Shown here one piece after another: positions 57,219-64,000 of a stretch of 64,000 nt of DNA. The notes below the pieces were generated by a model. It ran no database searches. It was not told the DNA's origin and saw nothing but the letters and a program-made list of their open reading frames with translations. The position numbers were made by a program, and so were the translations under genes. Origin of the DNA: Aquimonas sp. (GTDB taxonomy: Bacteria > Pseudomonadota > Gammaproteobacteria > Xanthomonadales > Xanthomonadaceae). The stretch is taken from positions 62,001-126,000 of the forward strand of contig JAKOMQ010000008.1 in the NCBI GenBank assembly GCA_022241605.1, written 5' to 3'. Each line of letters begins with the position of its first letter. Position 1 is the stretch's first letter.

Positions 57219-60200
57219 ATGCACCCGACTCCCTGTCGTCCGAACCGCCATCCACGTCCGGCCACGCCATCGGGAGCTGCGCTGTGTGCGCTCGCGATCC
57301 TGATCGCAGCCCCGCTGCCTCAACTGGCGCACGCGGCCACCCTCACGGTCACCTCGACCGCTGCGGATCGCGGCAGCTTCACCGAGCTGCAGTGCCTGCC
57401 GCCGGGCAGCGACGTGGATCCAGGTCCGGGCGCGGCCACCGGCACCGGCGGCGCCACTCTGGCTGCGGCGATGGCCGATGGGGTGGTCACCCTGCGCGAG
57501 GCGATCTGCGTCGCCAACAACACGCCCGAGCCGGACGTGATCGTGCTGTCGCCGGCGACCTACACATTGAGCGTGGCCGACAACTACTGGTACGGCCCGA
57601 ACGCGCTGCCGCCGATCGCCGATGACATCACGATCGAGGGCAATGGTGCGGTGATCCGCCGCAATCCGGCCAACAGCGATGCCGTGCTGAGCCAGCGATT
57701 CCGCTTTTTCTTCGTCCCGCGCAAGACCCTGACCGATGGCATTGCGATCCGCGGCGGCGTCGACCGTGGCCGGCTGGTCCTGAGGGACCTCACCCTGCTC
57801 CAAGGCCTCGCCCAAGGCGGCTCGGGCGAAACGGGCGGCGGCGGCGCGGGAATGGGCGGGGCGATCTTCAATCAGGGGCGGGTCGACCTTGAGCGGGTCT
57901 CCTTCATCGGCAACACCGCACGCGGGGGTGCCTCGGGACCCGGAATCCTCGTCAACACCGGTCGCGGCGGCGGCATGGGCCAGAATGGTCCGGCCGGCGG
58001 TGGCTTCGGGCCGGGCCAGTTCGGTGGCGCCCTTGGCGGGACGTCCCTGTTCCAGCCTGGCGTCGGAATCGACACCCTCACGTATGGCTGCGGTGGCGGC
58101 GCAGGTTTTGGGCTTGGCGCCGGTGGCAATGCCTCCGTGCGGGAGCTCGTGCCGGGAGCGACCATGGTCTTCGGCGGCTCGGGCGGCGGGCTCGGCAATG
58201 TGGGCGGTTCGGTCACAACGTTTTGCGCCTTCGACGATCTGACCGTGTGCTCGGGCAAAGGCCGCGACGGCGGTGGCGGTGGCGTCGGCGGCGCCAACTC
58301 CACCGATGGCAGCGGCGCCGGCGGTGGCTTCGGGGGTGCCGGCAGCACGGCGACCACCTGCGGCGGTGGCGGCGGGGTTGGCGGTGGCGGTGGAGAGGGA
58401 AGATTCAACGCCGACTTCATCGGCGGCGCCGGCGGATTCGGTGGCGGCGGAGGCAGCACATTCGCGGGCACGACCACCCCCGCCACGCCCTTCGTTGGGG
58501 GCGACGGAGGCTTCGGCGGAGGCGGCGGTGCCGGTTATCACCCCAGCGAGCCGCTGTTTGGTCGGGGCGGTTTCGGTGGTGGCGATGGAGGCAACATCGG
58601 GGGAGGCTTCCCCAGCGGCGGCGGCGGCGCCGGAATGGGCGGCGCGCTGTTCAACCACGGCGGCGAGGTGATCGCCAGCAACACCTCATGGAGCGGCAAC
58701 AGCGCTGTCGGCGGTGCGGCGATCGTGGCGCGCTCGGCGGCGCCGGGCGCCGGCATGGGCGGCGCGATCTTCAATCTGGATGGCATCCTGGACATCCGTT
58801 TCTGCACGCTGTCCGGCAACCGCGTCTCTCGGGAAGTGCCCAATGTGTTCGAGGACCCGGCCCCCGCTGGCGGCGCGATCTACAACCGCGTGCAGAACCC
58901 CGCGATCTACGGTTTCGCGCCGAGTGTGTCCATTCGCGCCTCGATCCTGGCGAACTCGCTGGATGAGGACGATCTGCCAATCTCCGACTGCAACCACTCC
59001 GCGCATCCCGACGCTGGCCTCAGCTCACAGCTTGCGGTTTCGGAACAGAATCTGTTCGAAAGCTCTTCCACCATCGCCAACTCACCGGTCGCACACAGCG
59101 CCTGCGCGCTGGGTACCGGCAGTGTGCTGGGCGATCCGCAGCTTCTCCCCATCGCCAACAACGGCGGCCTGACCGAGACGATGGCGCTGGACCTCGGCAG
59201 CCCGGCCATCGATGCCGCCAGCACCTGCACGCAGCCTGCGACCGACCAGCGCGGCGTGCCGCGGCCACAGGGCGCCGCCTGCGACGCCGGCGCGTTCGAG
59301 CGCGAGCTTCTCTTGTGTCCGGCGGGCGGCGTTCTCCACGTCGACGCCCAGGCCGCCAGCGGCGGCGATGGCCTGAGCTGGGCCACGGCTTTCGCCGACC
59401 TGCAGGACGCACTGGCCGTGGTGGACGCCTGCGAGGTCTGGGTGGCGGCCGGCGTCTACCGGCCCACCGCGGACTCCAGCGAGCGCAGCGCCAGCTTCGT
59501 CCTCAAGAACGGCGTGGCCGTCTACGGCGGCTTCGCTGGCACGGAAACCGCCCGTGATCAGCGCGACCCGCTGGTGAACCTGAGCGTGCTCTCCGGCGAC
59601 ATCGACAACAACGACAGCACCGACGCGAACGGTGTCGTGGTCAGCGCAGACGACATCGTCGGCGCCAACAGCCATCACGTCATCGTGGGCGACGCCATCG
59701 ATGCCACGGCCATCTTCGACGGCTTCACCATCACCGCCGGGCTGGCCGACGGGGCCGCCACCGCCGATAGGCGCGGCGCCGGCATGACGCTCGCGAACGC
59801 CAGCCCCTTGCTCAGCCGGATCGACTTCGTCGGAAACCGCGCTGCTTCGTCGGGCGCTGGCCTGTACAGCAGCGGCACCGGCACCAGCCCTACCCTGAGC
59901 CACGTCCGTTTTCGTTCGAACGTCTCCGGGGCGACCGGGGGCGGGTACTTCAACCAGTCCGGCAACCCCGCGCTGAGCGATGTGGAATTCAGCAGCAATC
60001 GCGCCGCCAACGGCGGTGGCATGCTGAGCCAGCTGGGTGCCCCAACCCTGAACAATGTCAGCTTCATCAACAATCGGGCCGTCTCGGGCATGGGCGGTGG
60101 GATGGCGAACAATTTCTCCGACCCCGTGCTGACCAACGTCAGCTTCATCGGCAATTCCGCCCAGGCAGGCGGCGGTGGGATGCGGATCGATCGGGGCAAC

Positions 60201-61700
60201 CCGGTGCTGACCAATGTCAGCTTCATCGGCAACCTTGCCTCGTCCGGCGGCGGGATGCGGCTTGATCAGGGCAACCCAGTCCTCACCAACCTCAGCTTCA
60301 GCGGCAATCGCGCCACGGGCGAGGGCGGCGGCGGCGGGTTGCTGAGCTTCCGGGTGCTGCAGCCGCCCGGCGCCACCTTGCTGCGCAATGCGGTGTTCTG
60401 GAACAACCAGGACAACAGCGGCACCGGCACGCAGACGGCATCGTTCCGTTATGTCAGCTTGGACGATGGGGTGCCCGGCATCGCCTACAGCTTGGTGCAG
60501 GGCTGCAATCCGGGCGGTGGCTGGGTCAACGCCTGCGGTGTCGACCGCGGCAACAACCTGGCCGACGCCGACCCCGTGTTCGTTGCCCTGCCCGATCCCG
60601 CGACGGCGCCCAGCGCAAGTGGCGACCTGCGTCTTCGGGCGCGCTCGCCGGCGGTCAATACCGGCAACAGCAGCCTCAACGCTACGGACCTCGACCTCGC
60701 AGGCAACGCCCGCGTGTTTGGCGGCACCATCGATCTGGGTGCGTTTGAAACGCCGTATCTGGGCATCAGCCTGAGCGCGGCCGGCGGCGGCTCCGGCAGC
60801 GCGGGCCTGGTGTCCCCGCTGCCCGGGCGATTCGATGCTGGCGAGGACGTGACGGTGTCCGCCACGCCAGCCGCGGATTCCGACTTCGCCGGCTGGAGCG
60901 GCGATCTCACCGCTTCGGCGAATCCGCTGACGTTCGCCATCAGCGGCGACACGACGCTGATCGCAAACTTCGCGCTCAAGACCTACGTGGTCACCGCCAG
61001 CAGCAGCGGCCAGGGCGGCATCACCCCGGCCAGCCAAAGCGTGGTCATCGGCGGGACGGCCAGCTTCGCCGTGACACCCGCTGTCGGCTGGGCACTCGAC
61101 AGCGTCAGCGGCGACACCTGCACGCCGGCCGATCAGGGCTCAGGCAGCTGGACCGCCGCGGGCATCAGCCAGCCCTGCGCGGTGCTGGCGGAATTCGTGC
61201 CGGTGTCCGCCGACCTGCAGGTCGCCAAGGACGCCGGCGTCGACTCGGCACTCAACGGCCAGGTGCTGGTCTATGCGATCACCGTGGCCAATGCCGGCCC
61301 GGCCGCGGTGACCGGTGCCCAGCTTGCCGACACCCTGCCGGCCACCCTGGTAGACGCCGAGTGGGCCTGTCTGCCGGCCGCGTCCAACGTGCCCTGCCCG
61401 CCCGCGCCCTTCGACGCCGGCAGCGGCAACCTCTACGCCGAGATCGACCTGCCGGCCGACGGCTTCCTGCGCTATGACCTTTCCGCGCGGGTCCAAGCTG
61501 CCGCAGGAACCGTGGTGGCGAACACGGCCACGGTGACTCCGCCTGCGGGCATCGACGAGCTCGACCCGTCCAACAACAGCGCCAGCGACAGCCTTCAAGT
61601 CGTGCCGGTCGGAATGTTCGGCAACGGTTTCGAGGCCGGGCCCAGCCCGCTTACCGTGCCGGCGGCGGCCAAAGCGCAGCGGGAGGCTTCCGGGAGGTAG
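57219..61700 (+). CDS. Large exported Gly-rich beta-helix protein (choice-of-anchor Q, bacterial-repeat and DUF11 domains)
   Basis: A protein of 1493 residues from ATG 57219, preceded by AAGGAA; the track starts 27 codons early. It has a signal peptide with cleavage near AHA-ATL (about 39). A glycine-rich stretch of some 275 residues follows (about 205-480; many GGGG and GGFGGG units), then a choice-of-anchor Q-type ending of a first beta-helix (GGLTETMALDLGSPAID, near 646). A second beta-helix runs from about 700 to 1190 with near-identical coils such as NPVLTNVSFIGN. Next come FAGWSGD bacterial-repeat modules near 1219 and a DUF11-like domain from about 1330. The C-terminus carries MFGNGFEA. 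It is probably cell-surface or secreted. No enzyme motif was recognised. Confidence 0.85.
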   Translation: MHPTPCRPNRHPRPATPSGAALCALAILIAAPLPQLAHAATLTVTSTAADRGSFTELQCLPPGSDVDPGPGAATGTGGATLAAAMADGVVTLREAICVANNTPEPDVIVLSPATYTLSVADNYWYGPNALPPIADDITIEGNGAVIRRNPANSDAVLSQRFRFFFVPRKTLTDGIAIRGGVDRGRLVLRDLTLLQGLAQGGSGETGGGGAGMGGAIFNQGRVDLERVSFIGNTARGGASGPGILVNTGRGGGMGQNGPAGGGFGPGQFGGALGGTSLFQPGVGIDTLTYGCGGGAGFGLGAGGNASVRELVPGATMVFGGSGGGLGNVGGSVTTFCAFDDLTVCSGKGRDGGGGGVGGANSTDGSGAGGGFGGAGSTATTCGGGGGVGGGGGEGRFNADFIGGAGGFGGGGGSTFAGTTTPATPFVGGDGGFGGGGGAGYHPSEPLFGRGGFGGGDGGNIGGGFPSGGGGAGMGGALFNHGGEVIASNTSWSGNSAVGGAAIVARSAAPGAGMGGAIFNLDGILDIRFCTLSGNRVSREVPNVFEDPAPAGGAIYNRVQNPAIYGFAPSVSIRASILANSLDEDDLPISDCNHSAHPDAGLSSQLAVSEQNLFESSSTIANSPVAHSACALGTGSVLGDPQLLPIANNGGLTETMALDLGSPAIDAASTCTQPATDQRGVPRPQGAACDAGAFERELLLCPAGGVLHVDAQAASGGDGLSWATAFADLQDALAVVDACEVWVAAGVYRPTADSSERSASFVLKNGVAVYGGFAGTETARDQRDPLVNLSVLSGDIDNNDSTDANGVVVSADDIVGANSHHVIVGDAIDATAIFDGFTITAGLADGAATADRRGAGMTLANASPLLSRIDFVGNRAASSGAGLYSSGTGTSPTLSHVRFRSNVSGATGGGYFNQSGNPALSDVEFSSNRAANGGGMLSQLGAPTLNNVSFINNRAVSGMGGGMANNFSDPVLTNVSFIGNSAQAGGGGMRIDRGNPVLTNVSFIGNLASSGGGMRLDQGNPVLTNLSFSGNRATGEGGGGGLLSFRVLQPPGATLLRNAVFWNNQDNSGTGTQTASFRYVSLDDGVPGIAYSLVQGCNPGGGWVNACGVDRGNNLADADPVFVALPDPATAPSASGDLRLRARSPAVNTGNSSLNATDLDLAGNARVFGGTIDLGAFETPYLGISLSAAGGGSGSAGLVSPLPGRFDAGEDVTVSATPAADSDFAGWSGDLTASANPLTFAISGDTTLIANFALKTYVVTASSSGQGGITPASQSVVIGGTASFAVTPAVGWALDSVSGDTCTPADQGSGSWTAAGISQPCAVLAEFVPVSADLQVAKDAGVDSALNGQVLVYAITVANAGPAAVTGAQLADTLPATLVDAEWACLPAASNVPCPPAPFDAGSGNLYAEIDLPADGFLRYDLSARVQAAAGTVVANTATVTPPAGIDELDPSNNSASDSLQVVPVGMFGNGFEAGPSPLTVPAAAKAQREASGR

Positions 61701-61836
61701 GTAAGGCGCGCCATCAGAGCCTGTGAATAACCCGGGCGCCGCGCAAGAGGCGATGGAGGCGCCTCTGCAGCACGTGGCGTCACGCCTTATGGCCCCAACC
61801 CGAACCAAGACATCCGGCGTGAGTCAGTGACGACCT

Positions 61837-63618
61837 TCAGGCGGCGCGCTCTTCCTCGGGGTCTGCATCGCCGGCGACCACGAGGCGGTCCCGTCCAGAC
61901 TCCTTGGCCCGATACAGGGCCTGATCGGCACGACGGTACAGCTGCTCGGGACTCTCGCCTTCCCGCCGCGAGGCCAGTCCGGCGCTCAGGCTCAAACGCA
62001 ACCCCTGTGCATCGACCAGAGCGGAGCGATAGTCGCGTGTCGACTGCAGGATGCGTTCGGCCAGCGCCTGCGCGGACGCAAGGCTGCAGTCCAGCAGCAG
62101 CACGGCAAACTCCTCGCCGCCGATTCGGGCAACACACGCAACTTCCGGCGCTTCGCGCCGCAGCAGCTCCGCCAAATCGCGCAGCACGGCATCGCCGACG
62201 GGATGCCCATGGCGATCATTGATGCGTTTGAAATGGTCGAGATCGAGCACCAGCAGGATGGGCTGCGAGCCTTCGGACGCGGGCTTCCGGCAGGCCAGCT
62301 CGAAGCGTTCAAACAGTGCGCGACGGTTGTCGAGGCCGGTCAGGGGGTCGGTACGGGCAAGCCGCGCCAGTTCGGCCGCCTGGGCGCGCTGCTGGCGCAG
62401 CAGCCGCCACAGCAAGGCTGCAACCGCCAGCACGCTCAACGCGCCAAGCAGGACAAGACCGAGCGCCAGGCGCTGGCGCTGCAGCGATTCCTGGCTGCGC
62501 TCGAACTCGGCGCGCGAGGCTTTCAGCTCCAGTGACTTGATCAGCCCCTGCTGGCGGAGTTCTTCGATCTCGCGCTCACGCTCGGCTGCGGCGTAGCGGG
62601 CTTCCAGTTCGGCCAGCGCTCGCCGGGTCCTCTCAGCGCTGTGTCCCTCCAGCCATTCGACGTATTCGCGCGCCGCCGCCAGCGCGCCTGCAGGTCGCCC
62701 GGCGGCCTCAAGCGCTTCGAGCAGGACGGGCAATGACGAGCCCAGCACCGCGTCGGAAAGCAAGTCCCGCCCCTCCGCGACGCTGCGTTCAGCGGAGCTG
62801 GCCGCCTCCTGCGGGCGCCCGAGCTGGATAAGTGCGCGCGCGACATTGGCATGGGACAGGGCCGCGTGTTCGCGCCGACCGCTGGCCTCCTCCGCGGTCA
62901 GGGCACGCCGTGAGCGCAGCAGCGCCTCCTCCGCGCGGCCCAACTCCAGCAGCAGGCGCGCCAGATTGTCGTCCATGACCGAAGCGAAGGTGACCAGGCC
63001 CGCGTCGACCGCGAGGGCCTGGGCCCGCTCGCCGTGGGCGACGGCCTCCTCATAGCGATCCTGATGGAAACGCTGCACCAGACGGAGGTTCTGCACGCGC
63101 GCCCGTTCGTATGCGAGAGCGACCGTATCGGCGAGGGTTTCGGCGCGGGCACAGTCGGCTTCCGCGCGGTCCGCATGGCCGGTGTCGGTCAAAATTTCGC
63201 AAAGACCCGAGGCCCCGCGCAGCCTGAGCAGCGGGTCTTCCGCGTCTCGCAGGTGGTCGCCGGCCCGGAGCACCGTTTCCATCGCAGACGGGTAATCGCC
63301 GTCCAGCATCTTGAGGCTTGCCTCAGCCAGCAGTGCGTAACCCTCTGCCCCATCTGCAGCCTGCCTCTGCTCAAGCTCCCGCAGGCGCTTGATGGCCCAT
63401 TCCACCTCTGCGCGCCTCGACAGCAGCTGGGCCGCGCGAACCATGTCCAACAAAAGTTCGCGCTGATGGGCGGCCGTAGGCGCATCCGCTTCAATCAGGG
63501 CCCGCCCTTCGCTCAGGAGCTGCCTGGGCGCCTCCAGCGAGCGTCGGATCGACTCGGCAGCATCGAAGGCCCAAGCAGAAGGCGTTAGCAGCAGGGCGAG
63601 CAGGCAGACAGATCGCAT
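61837..63618 (-). CDS. TPR-containing diguanylate cyclase (GGDEF protein)
   Basis: A 593-residue protein: a signal peptide (MRSVCLLALLLTPSAWA), TPR-like helical repeats in the periplasm (about 20-340), a coiled coil (about 330-385), a membrane helix (about 388-410) and a cytoplasmic GGDEF domain. Its active-site loop is GGEEF at 500-504, so c-di-GMP synthesis is expected. The RxxD product-inhibition site before the loop is absent; the residues there read PEVA. The signal sensed by the TPR region is unknown. The protein-plan is common in this order. It is convergent with the beta-helix gene. Confidence 0.9.
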   Translation of the reverse strand: MRSVCLLALLLTPSAWAFDAAESIRRSLEAPRQLLSEGRALIEADAPTAAHQRELLLDMVRAAQLLSRRAEVEWAIKRLRELEQRQAADGAEGYALLAEASLKMLDGDYPSAMETVLRAGDHLRDAEDPLLRLRGASGLCEILTDTGHADRAEADCARAETLADTVALAYERARVQNLRLVQRFHQDRYEEAVAHGERAQALAVDAGLVTFASVMDDNLARLLLELGRAEEALLRSRRALTAEEASGRREHAALSHANVARALIQLGRPQEAASSAERSVAEGRDLLSDAVLGSSLPVLLEALEAAGRPAGALAAAREYVEWLEGHSAERTRRALAELEARYAAAEREREIEELRQQGLIKSLELKASRAEFERSQESLQRQRLALGLVLLGALSVLAVAALLWRLLRQQRAQAAELARLARTDPLTGLDNRRALFERFELACRKPASEGSQPILLVLDLDHFKRINDRHGHPVGDAVLRDLAELLRREAPEVACVARIGGEEFAVLLLDCSLASAQALAERILQSTRDYRSALVDAQGLRLSLSAGLASRREGESPEQLYRRADQALYRAKESGRDRLVVAGDADPEEERAA

Positions 63619-63788
63619 CGGGGCAGTCTAGCGGTAGGGCCACTTTCCCGGGCGGACCAACACTCCGGCATGCGACACCCGCAGCGATCCCGCCCATGGT
63701 TGGGTAACACCAGACGTTTGGGGCCGGGCATTGCATGCCCTCAAGGGCGTCCGGCGAGCTGAAGACCGCAGTCATTGCACGGCGGGCT

Positions 63789-63824
63789 GCCTGCTGCGGG
63801 CGCGCAGCGGCGCCCGCAGCAGGC
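63789..63824. terminator. Hairpin between gcvP and the GGDEF gene
   Basis: GCCTGCTGCGGGCGC and GCGCCCGCAGCAGGC pair over 15 bp around a six-base loop. It lies 20 bases after the gcvP stop on the minus strand. No U-tract follows. Confidence 0.6.
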
Positions 63825-63844
63825 GGCAAGTTGCTCGCGTGCGC

Positions 63845-64000
63845 TCAGGCCGCCTCGTCCCGATAGTCCTCCGGGCTCGGACAGGTGCAGATCAGGTTGC
63901 GGTCGCCGTAGACGTTGTCGACGCGGCCGACCGGGCACCAGTACTTGTCGGTGCGTGCGACGCCGGACGGGAACACCGCCTCCTCGCGCGAGTACGGGCG
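63845..64000 (-). CDS. gcvP: GcvP, glycine dehydrogenase (decarboxylating), C-terminal 51 residues
   Basis: The P-protein of the glycine cleavage system decarboxylates glycine with PLP. Only the 3' end is in the window, and the ORF track lacks it because no start codon is present. The reading frame gives [33 protein letters not shown] and a final DYRDEAA-stop. These match the invariant C-terminal segment of GcvP (W-P-x-V-G-R-x-D-N-x-Y-G-D-R-N-L). The residue after KYW is Cys where Pro is usual. Confidence 0.9.
   Translation of the reverse strand, partial: RPYSREEAVFPSGVARTDKYWCPVGRVDNVYGDRNLICTCPSPEDYRDEAA

Noticed and set aside
59082-61037. 651-codon minus-strand ORF opposite the beta-helix gene
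   Set aside because: Antisense to a repetitive, GC-rich gene with no recognisable domain.

Overview
The window is a high-GC chromosomal segment of a gammaproteobacterium, most likely of the order Lysobacterales (Xanthomonadales). Pointers are a complete his operon headed by a TrpR-like regulator and containing fused hisIE, an ECF sigma factor translationally coupled to a Ser/Thr kinase, a large (about 1650 aa) NAD-dependent glutamate dehydrogenase, secreted proteins ending in an F-x-[DN]-G-F-E motif, and dispersed GGGATTCG intergenic repeats. This placement is inference; no database search was run. Most of the window is housekeeping sequence with dense, overlapping (ATGA/GTGA/TTGA/TGATG) operons.

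Layout. 1-1742: betaine-lipid genes btaA (cut by the left edge) and btaB. 1809-9451: a secreted caspase-fold protein divergent from a 1708-aa autotransporter with Ig-like repeats. 9677-13351: lepA-lepB-epmA on the minus strand. 13454-21336: the his operon on the minus strand (TrpR-like, hisG-D-C-B-H-A-F-IE, DUF2798). 21468-24556: a penicillin-amidase-family acylase and an unknown protein. 24700-30655: map-glnD-dapD-arsC/yffB-dapE on the minus strand. 30663-33350: a degraded Rhs polymorphic-toxin island (core tip, frameshifted toxin end, lipoprotein immunity candidate, second core copy) between map and rpsB. 33595-35448: rpsB-tsf. 35769-41892: GNAT, minCDE, a HExxH protein, wrbA-like, DUF2069, an asparaginase N-domain protein and mgtE. 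42063-45104: ratA-rnfH-aidB on the minus strand and smpB on the plus. 45430-45784: ssrA (tmRNA). 45863-52173: GDH, NAD kinase and a PycTM-like membrane protein on the minus strand. 52599-61700: ECF sigma factor, Ser/Thr kinase and two exported repeat proteins. 61837-63618: a TPR-GGDEF diguanylate cyclase. 63845-64000: the 3' end of gcvP, absent from the ORF track.

How the genes work together. smpB and ssrA form the trans-translation module. map, rpsB and tsf form a translation block that the Rhs island has split. minC-minD-minE place the division septum. hisG to hisIE encode histidine biosynthesis from PRPP and ATP, and a promoter plus imperfect palindrome lies just upstream of the TrpR-like gene. 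glnD senses nitrogen status beside the lysine/diaminopimelate genes dapD and dapE. The sigma factor and kinase look like a co-encoded signalling pair that could control the exported proteins beside them.

The accessory content of most interest is the Rhs toxin/immunity remnant with its 8-G tract and 313-bp direct repeats, the exported caspase/autotransporter pair, the sigma-kinase neighbourhood with two GFE-ending proteins, the TrpR-like operator candidate, and the orphan Pycsar-type membrane protein.
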